A stretch of DNA of 64,000 nucleotides, taken from NCBI RefSeq assembly GCF_000350165.1, contig NZ_CAUI01000005.1:310001-374000 (forward strand). Direction: 5' to 3'. Position numbers and translations under genes: made by a program. Source of the stretch: Halanaerobium saccharolyticum subsp. saccharolyticum DSM 6643 (lineage in GTDB: Bacteria; Bacillota; Halanaerobiia; Halanaerobiales; Halanaerobiaceae). A model generated the notes under the pieces. The model made no database searches and was not told where the DNA came from. It saw only the letters and a list, made by a program, of their open reading frames with translations. This document shows, piece after piece, positions 26,534 through 35,178 of this stretch (position 1 is its first letter; each line of letters opens with the position of its first letter).

Positions 26534-27328
26534 TTAATCAATTTGACTGTGAATAATATCCATAATTTCGTTTTTAACTTTAAAGTAATCATCATTATAA
26601 ATAACTTCTTTAGTTCCTTTTTTAAAGATTTGATCAGTAAAATCAACATTAAAAATTCTAATGATTTCTCCAGGTTGTTTAGACATTACTACAACCCTAT
26701 TTGCCAGCAGCAAAGCTTCATCTACATCATGAGTAATAAAAAATATTGTAGTATTATTTTCCTCCCAGATATTTCTAATTAAATTCTGCATATTTTCTCT
26801 GGTTAAAGCATCTAGAGCACCAAAAGGTTCATCCATCAAAACAACCTGTGGATAATTGGCCAGGACTCGGGCAATAGCCACCCTCTGTTTCATTCCACCG
26901 GATAATTCGAATGTATAATTTTCACCAAAACCGCTCAAATTTACCTCTTCCAAAAAATATTCACGGATATCTTCGATTTCAGCCTTAGGTAAATCTCTCA
27001 TTTTGGGACCAAATTCAACATTTTCATTGACTGTCATCCAGGGATAAAGTGTTGGAGATTGAAAGACGACTCCTCGGTGCCAGTCGGGACCATCAACTTC
27101 CTTGCCCTGCATTAAAACTTTGCCAGAAGTAGGATTTACATAACCAGCAATACATTTAAGCAGAGAACTTTTTCCACAACCAGAAGGTCCTAAAACACAG
27201 ATGAATTCACCCTTATTAATTTCTAGATTAATATTTTTTAGAGCTAGAGTGGAGTTAATACTTTCTCCATATTCTAAGCTCATATTTTCAATTTTAATTA
27301 AGCTCTCTTTTTCTTTTTGAGCAGCCAT
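26534..27328 (-). CDS. ABC transporter ATP-binding protein (taurine/sulfonate type)
   Basis: 264-residue ATPase with Walker A GPSGCGKSS (near residue 49), signature LSGGMKQR, Walker B VVLMDEPFGALD and switch HD in THDVDEA. It belongs to the SsuB/TauB group and is last in the minus-strand operon permease, substrate-binding protein, ATPase. AAAGGA precedes the start. It would power uptake of a sulfonate or similar organic acid by the two upstream genes. Confidence 0.87.
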   Translation of the reverse strand: MAAQKEKESLIKIENMSLEYGESINSTLALKNINLEINKGEFICVLGPSGCGKSSLLKCIAGYVNPTSGKVLMQGKEVDGPDWHRGVVFQSPTLYPWMTVNENVEFGPKMRDLPKAEIEDIREYFLEEVNLSGFGENYTFELSGGMKQRVAIARVLANYPQVVLMDEPFGALDALTRENMQNLIRNIWEENNTTIFFITHDVDEALLLANRVVVMSKQPGEIIRIFNVDFTDQIFKKGTKEVIYNDDYFKVKNEIMDIIHSQID

Positions 27329-27371
27329 AAAATATATCCTTTCTTATCTAAATTAATTTATCTAAATTATT

Positions 27372-28433
27372 TTAATAGTTAGTTTGGTCATTTTCTAGAG
27401 ACATTTTGATATATTCTGGATTAACATATTCATTAAATGCGGCTTGAGAAGGTGATTCTTCTATAGAACCTTGAGCCTGCAGAAAATCAGAGGTATCTTT
27501 CATAATTTCAGCAAATTTTCCGGGTTCATCTACAGTACCAAAGAAATCAGAACTCAAGAGCTCTTCCCGAGTTTTCCAGGTAGTGCCCTGCATTTGATGT
27601 AAAGCAACTTCTGTTTCAAGACCTAATTTATCTCCAGCAATTTTTGCAGCTTTTTCTGGATCATTTCGATAAATATTTCCAGCTTGATTCAAAGCAGATA
27701 TAAAATCAGCAACTAATTCGGGATAATTCTCTGAGAATTTTTTGCGTACAACATCTACATTGGCAGTAATGTATCCTTTATCAGCCATTTCTTTACTATC
27801 TGTTAGAGTATAACCATTTTTTAAAAGTTGAGCTAAAGTTGGCTGCCAGGTATAAGCTGCTTTAACATCTCCCCGTTCCCAGGCTGCTACAATTTCGGCA
27901 GTCTGCATATCTAATAGTTGAACATCTTCTTCAATTCCTGCTTCCTTTAAAACATTTAAAAGAATATAATGAGCTGTAGAAGCAAAAGGAACAGCAATTC
28001 TTTTTCCAACTAAATCTTCAACTTCCTCGATTCCGGAACCATTTTTTACTGCTAGAGCTTCATTTTCTCCCAGTACTTCATGAATCCAGATTAATTCTAC
28101 ATTTAAGTCACGAGCTAAAGCGGTTATTGCATTTGTATTACCCATTGTAGCAAAATCTATACTACCTGAAGCTAGGGCTTGATTTGCTTCAACACCTGAA
28201 TCAAAAACTCTAGTATTAACTTCAATTCCACGCTCGGTAAAATAATCATCAAAAAATCCTTCAGCGATTGCTATGGTTTGATCATTTGGGACTCTCAATA
28301 TTCCAAAATTAATTTCATCAGGTAAAGATTCAGCACTATCATTTTGAGTTTGATCGCCACCACAAGCTGTTAAAGTTAAAGCTAAAGCAGTAATTAACAA
28401 GAATAACAGTATTTTTTTAGATTTAATTTTCAT
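27372..28433 (-). CDS. ABC transporter substrate-binding lipoprotein (taurine/sulfonate type)
   Basis: 353-residue lipoprotein with lipobox LTAC (Cys24) and the mature SsuA/TauA fold: NFGILRVPNDQTIAIAEGFF near residue 45, then SGSIDFATMGNTNAIT, and TAEIVAAWERGDVKAAYTWQP in the second lobe. This pattern is closest to taurine-binding proteins. The ligand is inferred from family; sulfonates would fit the sulfur-rich surroundings (rhodaneses, YedE) but no desulfonating enzyme is nearby. GGGGGT precedes the start. Confidence 0.84.
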   Translation of the reverse strand: MKIKSKKILLFLLITALALTLTACGGDQTQNDSAESLPDEINFGILRVPNDQTIAIAEGFFDDYFTERGIEVNTRVFDSGVEANQALASGSIDFATMGNTNAITALARDLNVELIWIHEVLGENEALAVKNGSGIEEVEDLVGKRIAVPFASTAHYILLNVLKEAGIEEDVQLLDMQTAEIVAAWERGDVKAAYTWQPTLAQLLKNGYTLTDSKEMADKGYITANVDVVRKKFSENYPELVADFISALNQAGNIYRNDPEKAAKIAGDKLGLETEVALHQMQGTTWKTREELLSSDFFGTVDEPGKFAEIMKDTSDFLQAQGSIEESPSQAAFNEYVNPEYIKMSLENDQTNY

Positions 28434-28471
28434 TTTTTTACCCCCTGTTTTTATTAACTATCCATTTTTTA

Positions 28472-29335
28472 TTATACATGACCTTTCCAGAAAATTATTT
28501 TTCGCTCTAGAAATCTTAATCCCGCATCAATAATTACTCCAGTAATTCCCATAATTATGATTCCAACAAAAATAACATCACTTTTTAAAAAGTTAGAAGC
28601 ATCAAGAACCATCCAACCAATACCAGAGGTTGCTGCAACCATTTCCGAAGAAACAAGAGTTGTATAGGCAACACCAAAGGCTGTTCTAATTCCAGTAAAA
28701 ATTTCCGGTAAGGAAGCAGGAAGCACAATTTTAAAGAACACATCTTTTTGGGCAGCGCCCAGTGACTTAGCACTTAAAACAAAGTCTTGATTTAGCTTCC
28801 TTACTGCTGAAACACAGGCAATATATATTGGAGCAAAAGCAGCTAAAAATAAAAGAATTTGTTTTGAAGTATCATCAATACCAAACCAAAGCACTAAAAG
28901 AGTATAATAAGCTAGTGGTGGAAGTGGGCGATAAAACTCAACCACAGAATCAATCACAGCTTCTATTTTATTAAAATAACCACTTAAAAGACCAAGTGGT
29001 ACGGCAGAAAAAATTGCGAAAAAAAGAGCAACAAATAAACGTTTGAAACTTGCTCCTAAATGAACCCAGAGTGGAACCCCATTATATCCATTTTCCAATA
29101 TTCTAAGAAAAGCTCGCCAAACCCTTACTGGTCCTGGCAGCAGAGTAGGGGTGAAAATTCCTAATTTTGTAATTACATACCATAAAATAAAGATAGAAGC
29201 CCAGGTTAAGAAAGTTAAGGCCCTTTCTGTTTTGCTTTTTTTATTTTTATTTGATTCTCTGCTGATAGTTTTTTCAGCATTTTGAGAAGCATTAGATTTT
29301 TCTTTTTTATTATTTTGATTATTATCTAAAGCCAT
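28472..29335 (-). CDS. ABC transporter permease (taurine/sulfonate type)
   Basis: 287-residue inner-membrane permease. A charged, Asn/Lys-rich cytosolic tail of about 40 residues precedes six hydrophobic segments. The coupling loop AKSLGAAQKDVFFKIVLPASLPEIFTG (residues about 190-215) contains the EAA-type signature. It resembles TauC/SsuC. It is the first gene of the operon, followed after 38 bases by the binding-protein gene. The N-terminal tail is longer than usual for the family. Confidence 0.86.
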   Translation of the reverse strand: MALDNNQNNKKEKSNASQNAEKTISRESNKNKKSKTERALTFLTWASIFILWYVITKLGIFTPTLLPGPVRVWRAFLRILENGYNGVPLWVHLGASFKRLFVALFFAIFSAVPLGLLSGYFNKIEAVIDSVVEFYRPLPPLAYYTLLVLWFGIDDTSKQILLFLAAFAPIYIACVSAVRKLNQDFVLSAKSLGAAQKDVFFKIVLPASLPEIFTGIRTAFGVAYTTLVSSEMVAATSGIGWMVLDASNFLKSDVIFVGIIIMGITGVIIDAGLRFLERKIIFWKGHV

Positions 29336-29448
29336 TTATTTACACGTCCTTATAATTAAGACTATCTTTTTGAACATTAGTCATATACTACCATCAAAGA
29401 TATCATATTTATTCCAAATTATCAATTTTAAAAGCGATAATATATGAT

Positions 29449-29480
29449 TAAAAAGACCACCAAGTTTAAGCTTGATGGTC
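29449..29480 (-). terminator. Terminator of the YedE/CoADR operon
   Basis: On the minus strand the arms GACCATCAAG and CTTGGTGGTC form a full 10-bp stem with one G-U pair, followed by five T. On the plus strand the same position would be an A-C mismatch, so it works for the minus-strand transcript. Confidence 0.75.
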
Positions 29481-29495
29481 TGATTAATAGAGCAC

Positions 29496-29530
29496 CTGGT
29501 ATCTGAAGTGATTTTCAGATTCTGGTATCT
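29496..29530. repeat. Direct repeat with internal hairpin
   Basis: CTGGTATCT occurs at 29496-29504 and 29522-29530, and between them ATCTGAA (29501-29507) can pair with TTCAGAT (29514-29520). No gene is present in this 260-base gap. The purpose is unknown. Confidence 0.35.
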
Positions 29531-29598
29531 TTTGATTTTATATTTTTTTAGTTAGTAAGAGTTAATTTAATAATTTTTTAATATTCGGTAACAAAACT

Positions 29599-31296
29599 TT
29601 AGTTAAAATTATATTCTGTTACAATTTTTTTACGATCAGTTGTCTGATCTAAGAAATATTCGTAGAAGCAGATACCTAAGAATGAACCAGAGACATTAAT
29701 CACATTATCATAGCCTCGACCCTGCAGTGCTAAAACTGCATTGTAACTTCTCTGACCTGAACGACAGTGTAAGTATACTGGTCTATCTTTAGGTATTTCA
29801 TCTGTTCTTTCTCTTAGTTCACTTAAAGGAATATTAACTGAATTAATTAAGTGTCCAGCTTGATATTCATCTTCTTCACGAACATCTACAATAAAAGCAT
29901 CATTTTCAACTAATTCTCTAACCTTAGTTACTGGAACCTGATTATAGCGGTTATTAATTAAGTTTGTGGCAACTAAAGTAGATTGATTAACAGCATTTCT
30001 TGGAGTAGAAAATAGAGGAGCATAAGCAAGCTCTGATTCTGTCAATTCTTCTACTGTAGCATCCATTAAAATTGCTGTTGCCATCACATCAATTCTTTTA
30101 TCTACATTACCTTTACCTACAGCCTGAGCACCTAAAATTTTACCTGTTGGTACTTCGTAAATCAATTTAAAGTGTAAAGGATTAGCATCTGGCATTAAAC
30201 CAACTTTATCTGTTGGAATAATATAGACAAAGTCATAAGAAATACCAGCATCTTTTAGCTGCTTTTCATTTAAACCAGTTGCTGCTGCATTATAATCAAA
30301 AGCTCTAATTACTGAAGTACCAATTACTCCATTATTTTTTGTAGGAATATTATAGATATGGTTAGCTGCAGCTCTGGCCTGTCTTTGAGCAGGTCCAGCA
30401 AGTGGCAATCTTGTTTTGGAACGAGCAATTTTAGAATAAACTTCGATTACATCTCCTACAGCATAAATATCAGGATCACTCGTTACATAATTATGATTTA
30501 CTTCAATTCCACCTGTTTCTCCGATTTTAAGTCCTGCATCTTCAGCCAGCTCTGTTTCTGGACTAACACCGATAGCTAAAACAACTGCCTCTGCATCAAT
30601 CTTTTTACCAGATTTTAAAACTACGTGGTCATCATTAACCTCAGTTAATGGATCTGATACAACAACATCAACTCCATTATCATAAAGTTCTTTTTGAATA
30701 ATTTGAGCCATATCAAAATCAAAAGGCTGCATTACCTGATCCATAGCTTCTACTAAAGCTACATTTTTATCAGAGTGAATAAAGTTTTCAGCAATTTCAA
30801 CTCCAATATATCCAGCACCGATTACTGCTACGTTTTCTACATTGTTTTCTTTTACATACTGATTTAACTTATCAATATCAACTACATTACGGATAGTAAA
30901 GACATTATCATTGTTTACACCCTTAATACTTCCTGGTCTAATTGGATTAGCACCAGGAGAGAGTACTAATTTATCATAGTCTTCAGTATATGTTTCTCCT
31001 TTTTCTAAATTTTTAACTTCTACAGTTTTTTCTTCTCTATTGATGCTTAAAACTTCATTATTAACCCGAGCATCAATATTATACTGTTCAGCAAATTTAG
31101 AAGGGCACATTAAAACTAAATCATCACAGTCTCTAACAACCCCACTTAAATGATATGGTAAAGCACAATTTGAGAATGAAACATGTGGTCCGCGTTCAAA
31201 CATTATAATTTCTGCATCTTCGTCTAATCTTCTTGCTCTAGCAGCTGTACCTGCACCACCAGCTACTCCCCCAACAACTAAGATCTTTTTACTCAT
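29599..31296 (-). CDS. CoA-disulfide reductase with C-terminal rhodanese domain
   Basis: 565-residue flavoprotein. Residues 1-450 form an FAD/NAD(P)H disulfide reductase (GGVAGGAGTAARARR at the start, the redox Cys44 in SFSNCALPY, NAD-binding VIGAGYIGVEIAENF, and IYAVGD at the FAD site). Residues about 460-560 form a rhodanese domain with active loop HCRSGQRS. CoADR-RHD fusions act on CoA persulfides, polysulfides or elemental sulfur and have been linked to cytosolic sulfur reduction. It follows the YedE sulfur transporter in the same operon, which suggests that imported sulfur is handled here. AGGAGGAATAAAAT precedes the ATG. Confidence 0.9.
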   Translation of the reverse strand: MSKKILVVGGVAGGAGTAARARRLDEDAEIIMFERGPHVSFSNCALPYHLSGVVRDCDDLVLMCPSKFAEQYNIDARVNNEVLSINREEKTVEVKNLEKGETYTEDYDKLVLSPGANPIRPGSIKGVNNDNVFTIRNVVDIDKLNQYVKENNVENVAVIGAGYIGVEIAENFIHSDKNVALVEAMDQVMQPFDFDMAQIIQKELYDNGVDVVVSDPLTEVNDDHVVLKSGKKIDAEAVVLAIGVSPETELAEDAGLKIGETGGIEVNHNYVTSDPDIYAVGDVIEVYSKIARSKTRLPLAGPAQRQARAAANHIYNIPTKNNGVIGTSVIRAFDYNAAATGLNEKQLKDAGISYDFVYIIPTDKVGLMPDANPLHFKLIYEVPTGKILGAQAVGKGNVDKRIDVMATAILMDATVEELTESELAYAPLFSTPRNAVNQSTLVATNLINNRYNQVPVTKVRELVENDAFIVDVREEDEYQAGHLINSVNIPLSELRERTDEIPKDRPVYLHCRSGQRSYNAVLALQGRGYDNVINVSGSFLGICFYEYFLDQTTDRKKIVTEYNFN

Positions 31297-31385
31297 ATTT
31301 TATTCCTCCTGTAAATTTTGTATTATTAATCACTGACTTAGCTACTATTTACTTGTTAGCTCAGCCAGCATGTTACTTATTAATT

Positions 31386-32645
31386 TTAAAATACTTTTTC
31401 ACTAAATTTATTACTAATAACTCCACCAATTATCATAAAGATCAAGAAAACCCAGCCTGATAAAGAAAAGTTAGAAATTGGAGTGAATAATGCACCAACA
31501 TTACAACCCTGAGCTACACGAGTACCAAAGCCCATTGTTAATCCTCCAAGAGAATACATTAGCACTTGTTTTTTGTTAATATGCAGTTCACTATTAAAGA
31601 ATTCCACAAATTTGCCTGCAGTTAATAGATAAATAACTGCACCAACTAAGATACCAAAGTTCTGGACAGAAGTTTGATGTTCAAAGAAAGGTGTTATAAA
31701 GTTTTGGGCTGATAATTGAGTGAATTCTGCAATAGCTTCGGCAGAAATACCAAATAACATTAATATTTTACCAAACCAGATACCGTAGGCCTGAGATACT
31801 CCCCAACCATATCCTGTTACTCCCATCATTACTGTAACAATTACCGCTAACGCAATAGCTCCCTGTTTTAAGGTCCATGGTTTTTCAACAAGGTGGTAAT
31901 AAGTATCAGAACTAAACAATTTGAAATTTTTCAAATCCATAGGTTCTAAGTTTTCCTGAATTTTTTCTATTTCCAAGCCGCTGTATTCACCATTCAATTT
32001 TTTACGCTTTTCGTAATAATAGGATAAAAAGGTAAATAGTAAACAGATTGCACCAAAAACAGTTAAGGCTCCTAAATAGCCTTCAAAACCATCTCCCTGA
32101 AATAAGTCTGGCAGAAAAACACCGCCCATTGTTCTATAACCAATATAACTGCTGATCCATGATTCTTGAACCCAGCTAGCAGTATATTGAACGGGAAAAC
32201 CTACAAATACTCCTATCATAAAGAAAATTAAAGTTGTAAATGCACGTGGTAGAGCCTGAGGTAAATCAGTCAAAACACCACTAGCACAACAAACTGAAAT
32301 AGACATTCCAAAGCCAAATAAGAAACCTCCCAACATTAAGCCAATGTTAATTGGTTTAATCCAAAGGTTGTAGCTTGCTGGATCTTTACCAAATAAAAAA
32401 GCAGTCATTAAAACGGCTGTGATAAAGAACATAAATAGCATAGCTCTCATTAATTTAGTTGAACCAGTTCTATAAGCTCTATTGACACTACCGGCAAATC
32501 CAGTGTAAGCTCTGGCTAGAGCATAACCCAGTCCTGATCCGGCTAACAATCTAAAAAATAAAAGATCTGTTTTTAGCCAAAATTTGGCTGCTGCTAAGAT
32601 TATAATAATAGCTGTGAATCCTAAAACTTTTTCAAATTTTTTCAT
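31386..32645 (-). CDS. YeeE/YedE family sulfur (thiosulfate) transporter
   Basis: 419-residue integral membrane protein with about ten helices and two internally similar halves. The family cysteine motifs are present: SVCCASGVLTDLPQ near the first half and QGCNVGALFTPISNF near the end. Characterised homologue TsuA carries thiosulfate through a chain of conserved cysteines. It is first in an operon with the CoADR-rhodanese fusion, so it probably supplies thiosulfate or sulfane sulfur to the cytosol. AAGGAGGGAA precedes the ATG. The 470-base upstream region is shared with a divergent drug/metabolite transporter. Confidence 0.87.
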   Translation of the reverse strand: MKKFEKVLGFTAIIIILAAAKFWLKTDLLFFRLLAGSGLGYALARAYTGFAGSVNRAYRTGSTKLMRAMLFMFFITAVLMTAFLFGKDPASYNLWIKPINIGLMLGGFLFGFGMSISVCCASGVLTDLPQALPRAFTTLIFFMIGVFVGFPVQYTASWVQESWISSYIGYRTMGGVFLPDLFQGDGFEGYLGALTVFGAICLLFTFLSYYYEKRKKLNGEYSGLEIEKIQENLEPMDLKNFKLFSSDTYYHLVEKPWTLKQGAIALAVIVTVMMGVTGYGWGVSQAYGIWFGKILMLFGISAEAIAEFTQLSAQNFITPFFEHQTSVQNFGILVGAVIYLLTAGKFVEFFNSELHINKKQVLMYSLGGLTMGFGTRVAQGCNVGALFTPISNFSLSGWVFLIFMIIGGVISNKFSEKVF

Positions 32646-33036
32646 TAAAAAGTTCCCTCCTTATATTTTTTGAATATCAAATAACTTTGTTCTAAAATTC
32701 GCAAAACTAAACAAAAAACCAAGCAAAAAACCAAAAAAAATTATACTAAATTCAAACAAAAGTTATTTATAATATTATTCACAAGTTTCTATACCAATTA
32801 TATACTATTTATTAACAATACTAAAATAATAATATCTTATGTTGGATAACTTTATTTTATATTGGAAGTATATCTCCCATTACAGCATATAAACAGAGTA
32901 TTTTAAACTTAGAATGAGAAGATAAGTTAAGTTTAATATTAGTCTCTAATAAAGCTTTAAAAAGGATTTATTTAAGTATTAAATTTCACTTAAAAGATTG
33001 CCAATTATTAAACTTAAAATAATCAACAAAAACCCC
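32646..33036. other. AT-rich intergenic region without a gene
   Basis: About 390 very A/T-rich bases between the divergent YedE and EamA genes. It has short A-rich repeats (CAAAAAACCAAG/CAAAAAACCAAA near 32710) but no coding frame or RNA motif that I can support. The YedE promoter must lie here but is not clearly recognisable. Confidence 0.4.
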
Positions 33037-33065
33037 TTTACATAATCAATAAGTACTTGTATAAT
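33037..33065 (+). promoter_or_regulatory. Sigma-A promoter of the EamA transporter gene
   Basis: TTTACA (33037-33042), 17 bases, TATAAT (33060-33065); 52 bases before the GTG start. Confidence 0.7.
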
Positions 33066-33117
33066 TATTGACAGTTAAATTTTTAAAGTCACAAATTAAA
33101 TTAAAGAGGTGTTAAAA

Positions 33118-34026
33118 GTGGATGATGATGAGAAGGGTATAATGTATATGGTTCTATCTTCAGTATTTTTTGCTTTAATGGTAGGTGCAGTTAAGTTTTT
33201 AGGTGATATTCCACTGGCTGAAAAAATATTTTTCAGAAATCTTGTTGGTATATTTTTTGCTCTCTTTATGATTAACAAAAATGATAAAAATATTAGGGCG
33301 AATAACTTAAATATTGTTTTATTAAGAAGTTTTATAGGCGTTTTAGGAATTGTAAGTTATTTTTATGCGATTTCACAGATGAAAATGGCTGATGCTGTTA
33401 TTTTAAATAAAACTTCTCCATTCTTTGTTATGATTTTTGCTTCAATATTTTTAAATGAGAAGATAAAAAAACCACAGATTTTTTCCCTAGGATTTGCTGT
33501 TGTAGGAGCGATTCTTGTAATCAAACCAAGTTTTAGTTCTGAAATGATTCCTGCTTTAATTGCATTAAGTGCCGGGATATTATCAGGTATATCTTATACT
33601 CTTTTAAGACATTTAAGAAAAAGTGACTCATCTGAAACTATTGTTTTGTTTTTCTGTACTTTTTCAACATTATCAACAGTACCTTTTCTTTTTTGGGGTA
33701 ACTTTGTTATTCCAAATTTAAAAGAAGCAGTTGCTCTTTTTGCGCTTGGAATTTTTGCAGTTATTGCTCAACTGCTTGTTACTCAGGCCTATCGTTTTAG
33801 CGAGGCAGGAGAAGTTTCTATTTATGCTTATACAAATATAGTTTTTTCAGCTTTGATTGGTTTAATATTTTTCAATGAAATGCTTGATTCATTAAGTATC
33901 TTGGGAGGATCAGTAATAATAACAGCTGGTTTTATTAACTTTTATGCAGCTAGAATGCGTAAGTCAGAAAAAGCTGTTAAAAGTAATAATGTTGCTGCCA
34001 AAAAAGCAGCTGCAAATATTTCTTAG
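33118..34026 (+). CDS. EamA family drug/metabolite transporter
   Basis: 302-residue membrane protein with ten predicted helices in two EamA repeats: the first half ends near FAVVGAILVIKPSF, and the second begins IPALIALSAGILSGISYTLLR. Substrates of this superfamily are varied (amino acids, nucleotide sugars, metabolites) and cannot be read here. The likely start is GTG at 33118, 8 bases after AAAGAGG; an in-frame GTG at 33109 overlaps that binding site. It has a consensus promoter at 33037-33065. The C terminus is Lys/Ala-rich. Confidence 0.82.
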   Translation: MDDDEKGIMYMVLSSVFFALMVGAVKFLGDIPLAEKIFFRNLVGIFFALFMINKNDKNIRANNLNIVLLRSFIGVLGIVSYFYAISQMKMADAVILNKTSPFFVMIFASIFLNEKIKKPQIFSLGFAVVGAILVIKPSFSSEMIPALIALSAGILSGISYTLLRHLRKSDSSETIVLFFCTFSTLSTVPFLFWGNFVIPNLKEAVALFALGIFAVIAQLLVTQAYRFSEAGEVSIYAYTNIVFSALIGLIFFNEMLDSLSILGGSVIITAGFINFYAARMRKSEKAVKSNNVAAKKAAANIS

Positions 34027-34086
34027 ATTAAAATTTATAAAAATCAAAAACATAAATATTAAATTTATCAGGAGGGGATTTATTAG

Positions 34087-34572
34087 ATGAACATATCTAT
34101 ATTATATCATAGTGAAAGCGGCAATACAGAAAGCGTAGCTGAAATTATTGAAAAGGGCTGTCTTAAAGTTAAAGAGGTTAAAACAAAAGTGATGTCAATT
34201 GAAGAGGTTGATATTGAATTTGTTAATTCTTCTCAGGCTATTATTTTGGGTAGCCCAACCTATACTGGAGATATCAGCTGGCAGATGAAATCATTTTTAG
34301 ATAGAAACAAAAAAATTAATTATAAAGATAAGTTAGGCGCTGTATTTGCAACCGAAAATTTTATTGGCGGAGGCGCTGACTCAGCTTTACTTACCTTGAT
34401 CAGTCATCTGCTTGTTAAAGGAATGATAGTTTATTCAGCTGGAGCTTCAGAAGGAAAACCGTATACTCATTTTGGAGCTGTCTGTATTCAGGCAGGTAAT
34501 AAAAATCAAAAAGAAAGAGCCGAGATTTTTGGGGAAAGAATTTCAAAAAAAACAGTTGAATTATTTAGTTAG
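34087..34572 (+). CDS. Flavodoxin family protein
   Basis: 161-residue FMN-binding electron carrier or NAD(P)H-type flavoprotein. The phosphate-binding loop HSESGNTES (near residues 8-16) is diagnostic, followed by GSPTYTGDISWQMKSFLDR and the isoalloxazine-loop region ENFIGGGADSA. In an anaerobe it could substitute for ferredoxin or serve as a WrbA-type quinone reductase. It is co-directional with the EamA gene 60 bases upstream, and GGAGGGG precedes the ATG. It ends in a terminator that overlaps the copper promoter. Confidence 0.83.
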   Translation: MNISILYHSESGNTESVAEIIEKGCLKVKEVKTKVMSIEEVDIEFVNSSQAIILGSPTYTGDISWQMKSFLDRNKKINYKDKLGAVFATENFIGGGADSALLTLISHLLVKGMIVYSAGASEGKPYTHFGAVCIQAGNKNQKERAEIFGERISKKTVELFS

Positions 34573-34583
34573 ATTAAATTTAG

Positions 34584-34608
34584 ACCCTTCCAAACTGGAG
34601 GGGTTTTT
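34584..34608 (+). terminator. Terminator after flavodoxin gene
   Basis: ACCCTTCC (34584-34591) pairs with GGAGGGGT (34597-34604) with one G-U pair, followed by five T. The T run is part of the -35 region of the next promoter. Confidence 0.7.
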
Positions 34609-34660
34609 GACTATCTTAATTCAGAGTGTTATACTATATTTAAATACATCATAGGGGTAT
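34607..34660 (+). promoter_or_regulatory. CsoR-type promoter-operator A (CopB operon)
   Basis: TTGACT (34607-34612), 17 bases, TATACT (34630-34635), then the 17-bp element ATACATCATAGGGGTAT (34644-34660) at about +3 to +20. The same promoter and operator design recurs before two other copper genes, so repression by CsoR in low copper is expected. Confidence 0.8.
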
Positions 34661-34700
34661 ATTAAAAATAAAATTATTGTTAATTAAAAGAGGGATAATT

Positions 34701-35147
34701 ATGAAAAAAACATTTAGACTAATTTCGATTTTTATATTGCTTGCTTTAATAATTTTTGCTGTTGGGGAATATTCAATTTGTGGAATATTTTATACTATGA
34801 GAGGAGAGGGACTTGAGCATCAGATGTTGATGTTTTCAGCTTTTACAGGTGATATGTTTATAGCGCTGGGATTATTTTTGCTGCTTGCTTTTGTAAATAA
34901 AAGAAGTGACTGGTTTTTAAATAAATGGGAACGTAAAGATATAGTGATTCATCTTCTTTATTCTACTTTAATTGCTTTTTATTTTGAAGCCCATGCCCTG
35001 CATACTGGTAGATGGGGTTATAATGAAGCAATGCCTTTAGTATATGGAACATCTATTGGTTTAGTTCCGGTTTTGTTTCTTATTATTTTAATTCCCTTAA
35101 TTTTTTATCTTACTAAAAAAGTATATAAATTTAGATATAATAACTAA
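34701..35147 (+). CDS. Unknown four-helix membrane protein of the copper operon
   Basis: 148-residue integral membrane protein. I do not recognise the family. Four hydrophobic segments are visible (about residues 5-25, 45-65, 85-100 and 115-135), with the conserved-looking stretch FEAHALHTGRWGYNEAMP in the third, rich in His, Trp and acidic residues that could face the outside. It lies directly after promoter-operator A and 31 bases before the CopB-type ATPase, so it is probably expressed with that pump under copper stress. The start at 34701 has AGAGGG 5-7 bases upstream; TTG codons further upstream are less likely. Confidence 0.7.
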   Translation: MKKTFRLISIFILLALIIFAVGEYSICGIFYTMRGEGLEHQMLMFSAFTGDMFIALGLFLLLAFVNKRSDWFLNKWERKDIVIHLLYSTLIAFYFEAHALHTGRWGYNEAMPLVYGTSIGLVPVLFLIILIPLIFYLTKKVYKFRYNN

Positions 35148-35178
35148 TACTTTAAAGAATTAGACAGGAGGTATTAAA

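Noticed and set aside
32646-33036. Possible small RNA or gene in the AT-rich gap before the EamA gene
   Set aside because: No frame with a binding site, no stable hairpin with T run and no known RNA motif can be seen.
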